From Alteromonas gilva (GTDB lineage: Bacteria > Pseudomonadota > Gammaproteobacteria > Enterobacterales > Alteromonadaceae): 64,000 bases of DNA. Of the stretch, positions 8,397 to 17,618 are shown piece by piece (positions within the stretch are counted from its first letter, which is position 1; every line of letters starts with the position of its first letter). The stretch is from the NCBI RefSeq assembly GCF_028595265.1, contig NZ_JAQQXP010000003.1, positions 310,001-374,000 of the forward strand, given 5' to 3'. Both the position numbers and the translations under genes were made by a program. The notes under the pieces are model-generated. The model saw only the letters and a list, made by a program, of their open reading frames with translations, was not told the DNA's origin and did no database searches.

Positions 8397-9248
8397 ATGT
8401 TAACCCAAGAAAACATTGAGATGTATGTGAATACCTATGCGATACCCTGGGGTATCAACATCGCAATGGCGCTGATTATTTTTGTCATCGGGCGCATTGC
8501 CGTAGGCGTGATCATTTCTATGTTTGGCAAGCTCATGTCGAAGTCAAAATACGACGACATGCTGATAGAGTTTTTGAAGTCTATCTTAAATGCCGTACTC
8601 ATGTTGTTTGTCATCGTAGCCTCACTTGATGAGCTCGGCGTTGATACCACATCATTAGTGGCGATTCTCGGTGCTGCCGGCCTGGCAATTGGTTTGTCGT
8701 TGCAGGACTCTCTGAAAAACTTCGCCGCCGGAGTCATGTTACTGGTCTTCAAGCCATTTAAGGCTGGCGACTACGTTGAAGCCGCAGGCGTTGCCGGTAC
8801 AGTGAAAAAGATTGGTATTTTTACCAGTTCAATGACTACGCCTGACAACAAAGAAATTATCGTTCCCAACGGTAAAATCTACGGCGACAATATTATTAAT
8901 TATTCTGCCATGGCAACCCGTCGTGTTGATATGGTGTTTGGTATTGGCTATGGCGATGACTTACGTAAAGCCAAAACCTTACTGGAGCAGATGGTAAAGG
9001 ATGAAGAACGTATTCTGGCAGAGCCGGCTCCGGTTGTCGCGGTTGCCTCTTTAGGTGATTCCAGTGTTAACTTCACGGTTCGTCCGTGGGTGAAAAAAGA
9101 AGACTACTTTGCCGTGCTCTGGTCGTTTACCGAAAACGTCAAGTTACGTTTTGATGAAGAAGGTATTTCAATTCCGTTTCCGCAAATGGATGTTCATTTG
9201 TTTAAAGAAGATGACGAAGACGAAAAGGAGCATAAAGCTACTAAATAG
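8397..9248 (+). CDS. mscS: Small-conductance mechanosensitive channel, MscS family
   Basis: 283 residues, the size of E. coli MscS. Homoheptameric inner-membrane channel that opens under membrane tension to release solutes on hypo-osmotic shock. Two N-terminal helices (about 18-45 and 60-85) are followed by the pore helix TM3 with GAAGLAIGLSLQDSLKNFAAG (about residues 99-119), then the beta domain (FKPFKAGDYVE, DNKEIIVPNGKIYGDNIINYS) and the alpha/beta C-terminal vestibule. The tail is highly charged (KEDDEDEKEHK). ATG at 8397 with AAAGGAA upstream. Stands alone and ends in a strong hairpin terminator shared with the convergent protease gene. Confidence 0.9.
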   Translation: MLTQENIEMYVNTYAIPWGINIAMALIIFVIGRIAVGVIISMFGKLMSKSKYDDMLIEFLKSILNAVLMLFVIVASLDELGVDTTSLVAILGAAGLAIGLSLQDSLKNFAAGVMLLVFKPFKAGDYVEAAGVAGTVKKIGIFTSSMTTPDNKEIIVPNGKIYGDNIINYSAMATRRVDMVFGIGYGDDLRKAKTLLEQMVKDEERILAEPAPVVAVASLGDSSVNFTVRPWVKKEDYFAVLWSFTENVKLRFDEEGISIPFPQMDVHLFKEDDEDEKEHKATK

Positions 9249-9276
9249 CTTTTGTGTGAAGCTTTTAAGTGTCATT

Positions 9277-9304
9277 AAAAATCCCGGCGTTGGCCGGGAT
9301 TTTT
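9277..9304. terminator. Bidirectional intrinsic terminator
   Basis: Perfect 8-bp stem ATCCCGGC / GCCGGGAT (9281-9288 and 9293-9300) with a GTTG loop, flanked by an A-run on the left and a T-run on the right, so it can stop transcription from both the mscS-like gene and the convergent M48 gene. Confidence 0.88.
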
Positions 9305-9327
9305 GCGTTTAAACAAGGCACTGGGTT

Positions 9328-10128
9328 TTAGCGCTGGCAGTTTGCCTTGCTGTTACTTGCGTTATAATCGGTCATGGCAGCTGGCATATTGGCCTGCAGC
9401 TTTTTAATCCGGCTCTGTGGTGCCGGGTGAGTCGATAACAGTTCTGGCGGTCGGTTGCCATCACTGGCCGCTTCCATGTTTTGCCATAAATCTACCGACT
9501 GGCGTGGATCAAATCCTGCCATGGCCATCAGTTGCAGGCCAATCAGGTCAGCTTCAGACTCGTGAGCCCGGCTAAACGGTAACTGCACACCTACCTGCAT
9601 TCCAAGCCCTAAGCCGGTCATAATGGCCTGGTTGTAGGGAACTTCATTGGCGGCAAGGATTTGATTGACCACTTGCGAGCCGGTATCGATAAGCGTACTT
9701 TGCGACATCCGCTCATTACCGTGCTGAGCAATAACGTGGCCAATTTCATGACCAACTACGGCGGCCAGCTGATGCTGGTTTTTGGCGACATTTAATAAGC
9801 CGGTATAAACGCCTATTTTCCCGCCAGGCAGCGCGAACGCATTGACCTGTTCATCATCAAACACGACGATTTCCCAGTTACCTCCGTAAACCCCTTGTGG
9901 CACAAAAGGAAGCAGCGTTTCGGCAACACACTGAACATATTCGTTTCTGGCAGGCTGCTCAGACACTGGCGTTTCGGATTTCATGCTGTCGAAGGCCTGA
10001 CTGCCCATTTGGTCAAGTTGCGAACTACTGAACAAAAGCAGTTGGTTGCGGCCGGTAGGCGAGGTCGCGCAAGCCGTTAATCCAGAGATAACCAGCAGAG
10101 CAGCAGTGATGTATGCGGGTGCCTTCAT
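9328..10128 (-). CDS. M48 family metalloprotease lipoprotein (LoiP/BepA-like)
   Basis: 266 residues. Signal peptide with lipobox SGLTAC around Cys20 predicts a membrane-anchored periplasmic lipoprotein. The zinc-protease signature VVGHEIGHVIAQHGNERMSQ lies near residues 124-143, and the third zinc ligand Glu is expected in HESEADLIGLQLMAMAGFDP (about 189-208). The C-terminus carries LLSTHPAPQSRIKKL, typical of the M48 family. No TPR repeats follow, so it is closer to YggG/LoiP than to BepA. Likely role is outer-membrane or periplasmic protein quality control. It stands alone on the minus strand, convergent with the mscS-like gene. Confidence 0.88.
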   Translation of the reverse strand: MKAPAYITAALLVISGLTACATSPTGRNQLLLFSSSQLDQMGSQAFDSMKSETPVSEQPARNEYVQCVAETLLPFVPQGVYGGNWEIVVFDDEQVNAFALPGGKIGVYTGLLNVAKNQHQLAAVVGHEIGHVIAQHGNERMSQSTLIDTGSQVVNQILAANEVPYNQAIMTGLGLGMQVGVQLPFSRAHESEADLIGLQLMAMAGFDPRQSVDLWQNMEAASDGNRPPELLSTHPAPQSRIKKLQANMPAAMTDYNASNSKANCQR

Positions 10129-10314
10129 ATAGTCTTATCCTCTTCCATTTTTTGTTCGCCCATCTTTTTGAGCGTCATATTACTGTCATGGCTGCGCCAT
10201 GAAAATGTCATAAGGCTTACTTAGCCTTGTCATTTTACGCATAACTAGTGCTTTGTATGGTAGGCGAATTACCTCGACAAGCATAGTTCATTTAACAACA
10301 AGAAAGGAAATTCA

Positions 10315-12105
10315 ATGGCAACGTCAAGATTTAAATTAAGCCTTTTGGCGCTGGGTATGGCTGGCTTACTGACCGGTTGTAGCCTTGATGGTGATGATGG
10401 CGCAGACGGCGCTGATGGCCCTCAGGGACAACAGGGTGAGAGCGGAGCACCGGGTACCGATGGTCTGGATGCTAATCGCGGCGTAAAGTTATCGGTGATT
10501 GGCCGGGCGTCTCTTGAGGCCGAAGGGGCGGCAGAAATTGTGCAATTTGACGCCGCAACCAACACGGTTTATGTCACCAACAGCGATGCGAATACCGTCG
10601 CTATGGTAGATATCAGTGGTCTGACCGATGAAGCGTTAAGCAGCCCCATTACCGATCTTAATTTAACCGTGGGCACAGAAATTACCCTCGCTGGCGAAGT
10701 CGCCGGGGTTGCCCTGGATGGTCTCACCAGCATTGCATTGTCTGGCGACCTGCTTGCAGTTGCAGTCCCTGCACAGAGCAAAAATGATAATGGCTTTATC
10801 CTGTTTTACAGCGGTGTTTCATCTATGTCGCCGGTATTTTTAAAAGCCGTCGAGGTCGGTAATCTGCCCGATATGGTGACCTTTACACCTGATGGCAGCA
10901 AAGTACTGGTGGCCAATGAAGGCGAGCCCAGCGGCGATTACACGATTGATCCGGAGGGTTCGGTGGCCGTTATTGAGGTAACGGATAACATGCCAGCTGA
11001 TACTGCCACTGTACTTGATTTTACCGCCTATAACTCTGAAAAGGCCCGGTTGATGGCGATGGGGATGCATTTTCCTAACCCCGCCGGTCGCACTATTAAC
11101 GGTCAGTTAATCAGTACTACGGTGGCCCAGGATTTAGAGCCGGAATACATAACCGCCAGTAACACCATGGCCTATATTACGTTACAGGAAAACAACGGCG
11201 TTGCGGTACTTGACCTGACAAGCATGGAAATGGATATCGTTGGCCTTGGGTTTAAAAACTGGGCAGGGCTTAATATCGATGTTCAGGAAGACGGCGAAGT
11301 GGGTTTTGGTCAGTATGAAGGGCTTTACGGCGTGTATATGCCAGATACCATTACTCACTACAGCTGGAAAGGGGCAGACTTTCTGTTAACTGCTAACGAG
11401 GGGGATGCCCGTGAGTATTTCATTTCTGATGATATGACCGAAGCTGAGTGTACCGCTGCCGGTGGTCAGGACTTTGATGATGGCGAGTGTCTGGCGTTTA
11501 CCGAAGAAGTGAAAGTGAAAGACCTGGTTGCGGCTCCCGGCTCACTGCTTGAAGCGTTGCAAATGAATGGCGAAGCCGATGATCTGCGGGTAACCAACGC
11601 ATTGGGCGATGCCGATGGTGATGGCGAATATGACTCGGCTTACAGTTATGGTGCGCGCTCGTTTACCATTTGGGATCAAAACGGCCTGGTGGTGTTTGAC
11701 TCCGGTGATGATTTTGAACGGATTACCGCCTCATTGTTCGGCGCCGCTTTCAACAACGGCGACGATGAAAACGAAGGCGATTCGCGTTCTGAAAATAAAG
11801 GACCAGAGCCGGAAGCTCTGACCATCGGGCAGGTCGGCGAGCGTACCTATGCGTTTATCGGTCTTGAGCGTATGGGCGGGATATTTGTGTATGATATCAC
11901 CAATCCATATGATGCGTTTTTCGTCGAGTACATTAACAACCGCGACCTTACTGAAGGCCTTGAAGTGGGCGATGCCATTGGCGACCTGGCCCCGGAAAGT
12001 CTGTTGTTTGTAGCGGCAGAAGACAGTGTGACAGGGCAGCCGATGTTAATTGTAGGCAACGAAGTGAGCGGCACCGTGGCGGTCTATTCGGTGTCACAGC
12101 TGTAA
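10315..12105 (+). CDS. Choice-of-anchor I type secreted lipoprotein with collagen-like segment
   Basis: 596 residues. Signal peptide and lipobox LLTGCSL (Cys about 22) predict a lipoprotein. Residues about 25-53 form a collagen-like Gly-X-Y stretch (DGADGADGPQGQQGESG, then APGTDG). The rest resembles the 'choice-of-anchor I' / alkaline-phosphatase-like beta-propeller family: VQFDAATNTVYVTNSDANTV, MVTFTPDGSKVLVANEGEPS, LLTANEGDAREY, GARSFTIWDQNGLVVFDSGD and GPEPEALTIGQVGERTYAF. The family is widespread in marine bacteria and often tethered to the surface by assorted sorting signals; here the anchor is a lipid. The enzymatic role is unproven. Stands alone, with AAAGGAAA before the ATG and a clear terminator after it. 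Confidence 0.8.
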   Translation: MATSRFKLSLLALGMAGLLTGCSLDGDDGADGADGPQGQQGESGAPGTDGLDANRGVKLSVIGRASLEAEGAAEIVQFDAATNTVYVTNSDANTVAMVDISGLTDEALSSPITDLNLTVGTEITLAGEVAGVALDGLTSIALSGDLLAVAVPAQSKNDNGFILFYSGVSSMSPVFLKAVEVGNLPDMVTFTPDGSKVLVANEGEPSGDYTIDPEGSVAVIEVTDNMPADTATVLDFTAYNSEKARLMAMGMHFPNPAGRTINGQLISTTVAQDLEPEYITASNTMAYITLQENNGVAVLDLTSMEMDIVGLGFKNWAGLNIDVQEDGEVGFGQYEGLYGVYMPDTITHYSWKGADFLLTANEGDAREYFISDDMTEAECTAAGGQDFDDGECLAFTEEVKVKDLVAAPGSLLEALQMNGEADDLRVTNALGDADGDGEYDSAYSYGARSFTIWDQNGLVVFDSGDDFERITASLFGAAFNNGDDENEGDSRSENKGPEPEALTIGQVGERTYAFIGLERMGGIFVYDITNPYDAFFVEYINNRDLTEGLEVGDAIGDLAPESLLFVAAEDSVTGQPMLIVGNEVSGTVAVYSVSQL

Positions 12106-12128
12106 GTCATATTGATTGAGTAAAACTG

Positions 12129-12153
12129 AAAACCGGCAATTTGCCGGTTTTTT
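12129..12153 (+). terminator. Intrinsic terminator after the choice-of-anchor lipoprotein gene
   Basis: Stem AAACCGGCAA / TTGCCGGTTT with a one- to two-base loop and a run of six T residues, about 25 bp after the stop codon. Confidence 0.88.
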
Positions 12154-12422
12154 ATCAACTGTTTAGCACTGAAATAGTAATGATGCGCTGCGCATTATGG
12201 CTTAGCGTTATCTGCCACTGATAGGCTCATGGCACGCGCTGTGTTACCTCATACTGATACTGCATGCTCACACAAGATTCCAGCAACTGAATGCACGCAA
12301 AGCGCCTGAGTGCACTGCGTCATGACTTTTATCGCATAAACGTTTAAGCTTAGGCAAACTCATTGGACCTGTATTGCTCGTTGCCGGAGCAAGCAGAGTT
12401 GTAACGCAGAGATTAGATAAAA
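12154..12422. other. Remainder of the 317-bp gap before the FabH-like gene
   Basis: Contains short dyads such as TGCGCTGCGCA near 12183 and TGCAC...GTGCA near 12291-12316. No recognisable ORF, RNA motif or strong promoter hexamer pair was seen; the promoter for the ketoacyl synthase gene should lie here. A weak AGAGA element precedes the ATG at 12423. Confidence 0.4.
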
Positions 12423-13547
12423 ATGAATGCAAACGTAGTGTTAAGTGGTGTTGGATTATGGACCCCGCCCAATAAAATTAGTAACGAAGAACTGGTTGCC
12501 AGTTATAACGCCTGGGCCGAAGCATTTAACAATGAACATCAGGCACAAATTGATGCCGGGGAAATCACAGCAAAACCTTTTTCGAGCGCCGACTTTATCG
12601 AAAAAGCATCCGGTATTAAGAGCCGCTACATATACCAAAAAGAGGGCGCACTGGATATTACGCGCATGCGACCGCTGATCCCCGAGCGCGGCGAAGATGA
12701 ACTCTCCAATCAGGCTGAGATTGCCATTGAAGCCGCCAAACTGGCTCTCGCCGACGCCAATAAAACCGCGGCCGACGTTGATGCGGTGATTGTTGCCTGT
12801 GCGTATACGCAGCGCTCTTACCCGGCGATTGCAATCGAAGTGCAGTCTGCGCTGGGTATTGATGGCTTTGGTTTCGACATGCTGGTGGCGTGTTCTGCTG
12901 CGACATTTGGCATGCACCGGGCATGGGAAATGGTTGCCTCAGGTAACGCCAGGTGTGTGTTGGTGATTAATCCTGAATTGGTGTCACCGCAGGTAAATTA
13001 TACCGACCGGGACAGCCATTTTATTTTTGGCGATGTCGCCACCGCAACGGTGTTGGAAAGTGCTGAAACCGTTACTACTGATACCAGCTTTGATATTTTA
13101 AGTACCCAGGCAAAAACGGTTTTCTCCAATAATATCCGCTCGAATTTTGGCTACATGAGTCACGCCAATGACAGCGATCCCTTTGGCCCCGACAAGTTGT
13201 TTCACCAAGCCGGCCGTAAAGTGTTTAAAGAAGTGTGTCCCATGGCGGCCGAGCATATTAGCGGTCACCTGGCGCGACATGGCTTAACCGCGGAAAACGT
13301 TAGGCGCTGGTGGCTTCACCAGGCGAACATCAATATGAACCTGTTAATTTGTAAGAAGCTACTTGGCCGGGATGCGTCGGCCGATGAGGCACCTATTGTC
13401 CTCGATGAGTATGCGAATACCGCGTCGGCAGGTTCAGTGATTGCCTTTGCCTTACATCATCAGGATTTAGCGCAGGATGACGTTGGTGTTATCTGCTCTT
13501 TCGGTGCCGGGTATTCCATTGGGAGTTTGCTGGTCCGCAAAAGATAA
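12423..13547 (+). CDS. Beta-ketoacyl-ACP synthase III family (FabH-like)
   Basis: 374 residues, about 55 longer than classical FabH. Thiolase-fold condensing enzyme using the Cys-His-Asn triad: Cys157 in LVACSAATFG, His299 in WLHQANINMN, and Asn332 in EYANTASAGS. The extra length is a N-terminal insertion (EAFNNEHQAQIDAG) seen in the longer FabH-like proteins such as Pseudomonas PA3286, which feeds octanoyl-CoA from beta-oxidation into fatty-acid synthesis; that similarity is from memory and the acyl substrate here is not known. It lies 116 bp upstream of prsK, same strand. Not the housekeeping fabH, which normally sits in the fab cluster. Confidence 0.87.
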   Translation: MNANVVLSGVGLWTPPNKISNEELVASYNAWAEAFNNEHQAQIDAGEITAKPFSSADFIEKASGIKSRYIYQKEGALDITRMRPLIPERGEDELSNQAEIAIEAAKLALADANKTAADVDAVIVACAYTQRSYPAIAIEVQSALGIDGFGFDMLVACSAATFGMHRAWEMVASGNARCVLVINPELVSPQVNYTDRDSHFIFGDVATATVLESAETVTTDTSFDILSTQAKTVFSNNIRSNFGYMSHANDSDPFGPDKLFHQAGRKVFKEVCPMAAEHISGHLARHGLTAENVRRWWLHQANINMNLLICKKLLGRDASADEAPIVLDEYANTASAGSVIAFALHHQDLAQDDVGVICSFGAGYSIGSLLVRKR

Positions 13548-13663
13548 TGGCATGGGCCCGCTGTTTATGATAATAAATCATCATAAATAATTGATGTGCA
13601 GCGCATTACTGTTTTGCCGGTCCTACGCTGACGACATGCGCGCCCAGGGTATTGAGACAATAA

Positions 13664-15688
13664 ATGATTGCAAACATCGGCTACGGCCTGAATAGTATTG
13701 GTTACCTGATTTTGTTACTGCTGCTATTTACGGTGCGTAAGCCGGGTTTAGCAAAGTATATGCTCAGCTTAGCGACGTTAGTCACATTGCTCTGGTCGCT
13801 GAGCTTTGTCTCGTATCTAAGCGGTCCGCTCGGAGTGTTGCATCTGCTGCAGGCCGATACCCTGAAACAGGGCGTTTGGATATTGTTTCTGGCCAGTTGT
13901 CTGAAATACGACTTTGACAATATCTGGCAAGTGTTACGTCAGCCAGCGACCATTGCCGCCCTGGCCGTGCCGGTCTTCGCCTTGTTACTGCCCTGGCTGG
14001 TAAAACTGGATGTCACCTGGCATTTCCTGTTGCAAACTCTCATCGCACTTGAAGTGCTTATTTTACTGGAAGTGCTCTACCGTCAGGTGGGCGATAACCA
14101 GTGGGCCTACAAACCGCTGGCGCTTTATCTGGGCGCCACCCAGTTGTTTGAATTTGTTTCCTATGCCAATGCCACCATGATTGCCCAGGTGGAACCAGGT
14201 TTTATTGCGGCGAGAGGCTACATCTATTTGTTAATGTTGCCCTTTTTAGTCATTGCTACACGGCGCATTAAGCATTGGGGAATGAATATCTTTATTTCCC
14301 GCGATGTGGTGCTGCACAGTTCTTTGTTATTAGTGGCTGGCGTGTATTTATTTGTGATGGCAGCGACAGGATATGTCATCAACTATCTGGGCTGGGACTG
14401 GAGTTTTACCGTACAGATCGTCTTAGTGGTATTGTCACTGGTATTATTGGTGACCTTGTTTTTGTCCAACAGTTTTCGCACCAGCGTTAAGATTTTTATC
14501 ACCAAACACTTTTTCGCTAACCAATTTGACTATCGTCTGGAGTGGGTGAAATTAACCAATATACTCGCCAATAACGACCAGTCTTTACCAAGCGTCTATG
14601 ATGCGGCGCTAGAGGGAGTAATTGGCGCCATCAATTACGACAGTGGCGCCTTGGTTAAAAAGCAGGGCGCGAACTTTACCGTGGTTAGCAGTCAGTACTT
14701 TATCTCTGAGGACGAAACACAAGAGGTGCTGAAGCCGCTATGGGAATTTTGTGATAAAACCGGCCTGCTTATCGACCTTAGCGAATATCAAACCAAGCCC
14801 TATAATTACGAGGGATTAACGCTGCCTCGATCGTTTTTTGAACAAACTGATATTCAACTGGTGATCCCGTTTGTCAGCGAGAATAAAATGTGGGGCGTGG
14901 CGTTATTAAGGGCTGTCGATCGCCCCCGGATCTCCCTGGACTGGGAGGTACGAGAATATTTGAACGCCGTGACCAACCAAATTGCTAACTTTATTTATTT
15001 GCATGAAGCGGCACAATCACTGGCCGAAAATGCACAGTTTGCTGCGTTTAACCGCATGGCGGCGTTTGTTTTGCACGATCTGAAAAATGTTATGGCACAA
15101 ATTGATTTAATACTGTGCAATGCTGAACAGCATAAAGCCAATCCGGAGTTCATTGACGATACTTTTGAAACGCTTCATTATACCAAAGCCCGTATGGATA
15201 AAATGTTACGGCAGTTAACCGAAAAGCAGATTGAAGAGAGTCGCTCTGATGCCAGCCATACGCTGTCAGATTTGATTACCCAGGTGATTGAAAAAAGATG
15301 CCAGTCGATGCTGCCCATTCCGCAATTAATGGTGACGGAGCAAACCAGTGTTGTTGTCGATCAGGATAAGTTAACCAATGTGATGTATCATCTGCTCAGC
15401 AACGCGCAACAGGCGACCCCTGATAATGGCAGTATTGACGTGACGCTGCTGATAGATTCTGAGCGCCAGCATCAACTGGTTTTTATTGAGGATGATGGTT
15501 GCGGCATGAGTGAAGAATTCATTAAGCACCGCTTATTCAAACCCTTTGATACCACCAAAGGGAACGCCGGAATGGGGATTGGTGCGTATGATGCCAAAGC
15601 GTACATGGAATCGATCGGCGGGTATTTAAAGGTACAAAGCCAGCCTGGAGTGGGTAGCTGTTTTACATTAGGGTTTCCCATTAAATAA
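13664..15688 (+). CDS. prsK: PEP-CTERM-associated membrane histidine kinase PrsK
   Basis: 674 residues. The N-terminal 280 residues form about eight hydrophobic helices (LILLLLLFTVRKPG at the start), followed by a GAF-like domain (about 310-450) and a C-terminal kinase. The phospho-acceptor is His471 in FVLHDLKNVMAQ. ATPase motifs are present: N box YHLLSNAQQATPDNG, G1 DDGCGMSEEF and G2 GNAGMGIGAYDAKAYMESIGG. Length, membrane layout and H-box match the PrsK family named for its link to exosortase/PEP-CTERM systems. It is 32 bp upstream of its response regulator prsR. No exosortase or PEP-CTERM target is in the window. Confidence 0.86.
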   Translation: MIANIGYGLNSIGYLILLLLLFTVRKPGLAKYMLSLATLVTLLWSLSFVSYLSGPLGVLHLLQADTLKQGVWILFLASCLKYDFDNIWQVLRQPATIAALAVPVFALLLPWLVKLDVTWHFLLQTLIALEVLILLEVLYRQVGDNQWAYKPLALYLGATQLFEFVSYANATMIAQVEPGFIAARGYIYLLMLPFLVIATRRIKHWGMNIFISRDVVLHSSLLLVAGVYLFVMAATGYVINYLGWDWSFTVQIVLVVLSLVLLVTLFLSNSFRTSVKIFITKHFFANQFDYRLEWVKLTNILANNDQSLPSVYDAALEGVIGAINYDSGALVKKQGANFTVVSSQYFISEDETQEVLKPLWEFCDKTGLLIDLSEYQTKPYNYEGLTLPRSFFEQTDIQLVIPFVSENKMWGVALLRAVDRPRISLDWEVREYLNAVTNQIANFIYLHEAAQSLAENAQFAAFNRMAAFVLHDLKNVMAQIDLILCNAEQHKANPEFIDDTFETLHYTKARMDKMLRQLTEKQIEESRSDASHTLSDLITQVIEKRCQSMLPIPQLMVTEQTSVVVDQDKLTNVMYHLLSNAQQATPDNGSIDVTLLIDSERQHQLVFIEDDGCGMSEEFIKHRLFKPFDTTKGNAGMGIGAYDAKAYMESIGGYLKVQSQPGVGSCFTLGFPIK

Positions 15689-15720
15689 CAATAATGAAGC
15701 CGGATTAAAGTGGATAAAAT

Positions 15721-17082
15721 ATGACTGATACCATCTTGGTAGTTGACGATGATTTAGGTATTCAAAAGCAATTAAAGTGGAGCTTAACTGACTACAATAT
15801 TGTTTTTGCAGATGACCGCACATCAGCAGTGGCCCAGTTACGTCGTTTTGAACCCAAAGTCGTGACACTCGATTTAGGGCTGCCCCCCGATCCGGCTAAC
15901 GCATCTGAAGGGCTTAAAACACTTGAAGAAATTTTAGCGTTAGCGCCAAACACCAAAGTCATCGTGGTAACAGGCAATAATGATAAGCAGAATGCGCTTA
16001 AAGCCATCGATATTGGCGCCTATGATTTTTATCAAAAACCCATCGACTCAGACACGATTAAGCTCTTGGTCAATCGTGCGTTAAATCTGGCTAAACTGGA
16101 AGATCAGAACCGAATTTTGGCCAGAACCCGGCCTGCTATGGGGCGCATTATTGGCAATAGCGATGCGATTCAAACGGTAATGCGCCGGGCAGAAAAAATA
16201 GCTGGTACGGATATCAGTACACTCCTATTGGGTGAAAGTGGTACGGGGAAAGAAGTGTTCGCTCGTTCTATACATGAACACAGCCCGCGCAAAGACAAGC
16301 CATTTGTGGCAATCAACTGTGCTTCAATACCGGAAAACCTGCTTGAGAGTGAGTTGTTCGGCTATGAAAAAGGCGCATTTACCGGTGCGAATAAAACCAC
16401 CGTGGGAAAAATCGAAACAGCCCAGGGCGGTACCTTATTTCTAGACGAAATCGGCGACATGCCCGTTGGTTTGCAAGCTAAAATGTTGCGGTTTTTGCAG
16501 GAGCGGGTGATAGAGCGCGTCGGTGGAAGAAGCGAAATTCCTGTGGATATCCGCGTAATTTGCGCCACCCACAGAGATCTACAGGCCATGGTGGCAGACG
16601 AAACCTTTAGGGAAGACTTGTTTTACCGCATTGGCGAAATTCCGATTAATATTCCGCCGTTGCGTGACCGCGATCAGGACATTATTTTGTTGGGCAGAAC
16701 CTTCCTCAACGAGTACCGCGAGTCATTTAACGCCAAAGCGAAAAGCTTTAGCGAAAGCGCGATTAAAGCCATGCTGGCACATCGCTGGCCGGGCAACATC
16801 CGGGAGCTTCAAAATAAGCTCAAATCGGCGGTCATTATGGCCGAGGGGGCGTTGATTCAGCCTGAAGATCTGGGGTTGGCAGAACCATCTGAAGAGCTGG
16901 AGAATGAAATTTTGAATCTCCGTGAAGTCAGAGAGTCAGCCGAAAGCAAAGCGATCCGCAAGGCATATCAGCGGGCCGATAAAAATATCTCCAGAACCGC
17001 CGAGTTATTGGGCGTGACGCGGCCAACCCTGTATTCGTTAATCGAAAAGTACCACCTGGAAGATCTTAAAACCGGGCAGTAA
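15721..17082 (+). CDS. prsR: Sigma-54-dependent response regulator PrsR
   Basis: 453 residues in three domains. Receiver (1-120) with phospho-acceptor Asp51 in TLDLGLPPDP; AAA+ sigma-54 activator (about 145-380) with Walker A GESGTGKE, the sigma-54 contact GAFTGA in YEKGAFTGANK, and Walker B GGTLFLDEIGDMP; Fis-type helix-turn-helix at the end (NISRTAELLGVTRPTLYSLI). It activates sigma-54 promoters after phosphorylation by PrsK, encoded 32 bp upstream. In exosortase-bearing bacteria the pair controls exopolysaccharide and PEP-CTERM protein genes; targets here cannot be identified from the window. Confidence 0.9.
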   Translation: MTDTILVVDDDLGIQKQLKWSLTDYNIVFADDRTSAVAQLRRFEPKVVTLDLGLPPDPANASEGLKTLEEILALAPNTKVIVVTGNNDKQNALKAIDIGAYDFYQKPIDSDTIKLLVNRALNLAKLEDQNRILARTRPAMGRIIGNSDAIQTVMRRAEKIAGTDISTLLLGESGTGKEVFARSIHEHSPRKDKPFVAINCASIPENLLESELFGYEKGAFTGANKTTVGKIETAQGGTLFLDEIGDMPVGLQAKMLRFLQERVIERVGGRSEIPVDIRVICATHRDLQAMVADETFREDLFYRIGEIPINIPPLRDRDQDIILLGRTFLNEYRESFNAKAKSFSESAIKAMLAHRWPGNIRELQNKLKSAVIMAEGALIQPEDLGLAEPSEELENEILNLREVRESAESKAIRKAYQRADKNISRTAELLGVTRPTLYSLIEKYHLEDLKTGQ

Positions 17083-17115
17083 TTACCATGTACTGCATAG
17101 TGCAGTGATTCGTTG

Positions 17116-17142
17116 CCGCCAAGGCTGTATTCAGCTTGGCGG
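17116..17142 (+). terminator. Hairpin downstream of prsR without a T-run
   Basis: CCGCCAAGGCTG pairs with CAGC-TTGGCGG (one bulge) around a TATT loop, 34 bp after the prsR stop. There is no T-run, so it may be an RNA stabiliser or a weak termination site. Confidence 0.45.
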
Positions 17143-17312
17143 TGGCTACAGTGTTACCCGTTTGGCTGATTAGAGCTCGCCACTCCTGACGCCCAGGCTA
17201 TCTGCGTGCGCCCCTTTGGTGCCTTCTTATCCTGCGTTAACCCAAAGCACAGCCCAATGCATGGCATGGTCCGCTGCTTTTCAAAAACGCCATTGCAGTG
17301 CAACGGCCAGCC

Positions 17313-17618
17313 TTATAATTTACTATCAATACTCGAGAAATGCTGAATCCATAGCCGTATTAACCGCGATTTGGCCATGCCACTTTGTGCTGACATTTCT
17401 GTAAGCTGCTCGATACACTGCTGGGTTAAGGTAAACGTGGCACGATGCATAGGTGAGTTCGCTGGCTTATCGATAGCGGCGAGCTGACTGGCCTTCAGTG
17501 GCGCCACATTACCTGTCGCATAATCCAGCGCTTCGTCTATGAAGTCATCAGCACTGACTTGCTGACCAGTGCTACGTTCAGCCGACTGCGTGGAGCGAGA
17601 CAGATTGATCAGACTCAT
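17313..17618 (-). CDS. Ribbon-helix-helix protein, ParG/CopG-like partner of ParA
   Basis: 101 residues from the ATG at 17618, chosen because GGGAG lies about six bases upstream; a further Met at 17654 is in frame but has no good ribosome site. The gene overlaps the 3' end of the ParA gene by 41 bp. Residues 1-55 look flexible and polar. Residues 57-95 have the ribbon-helix-helix pattern: beta strand HRATFTL, helix TQQCIEQLTEMSAQSG, turn, helix MAKSRLIRLWIQHF. Small RHH proteins with disordered N-termini encoded directly after a short ParA are partition centromere-binding and autorepressor proteins of the ParFG type. DNA-binding and partition roles are inferred. Confidence 0.66.
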   Translation of the reverse strand: MSLINLSRSTQSAERSTGQQVSADDFIDEALDYATGNVAPLKASQLAAIDKPANSPMHRATFTLTQQCIEQLTEMSAQSGMAKSRLIRLWIQHFSSIDSKL

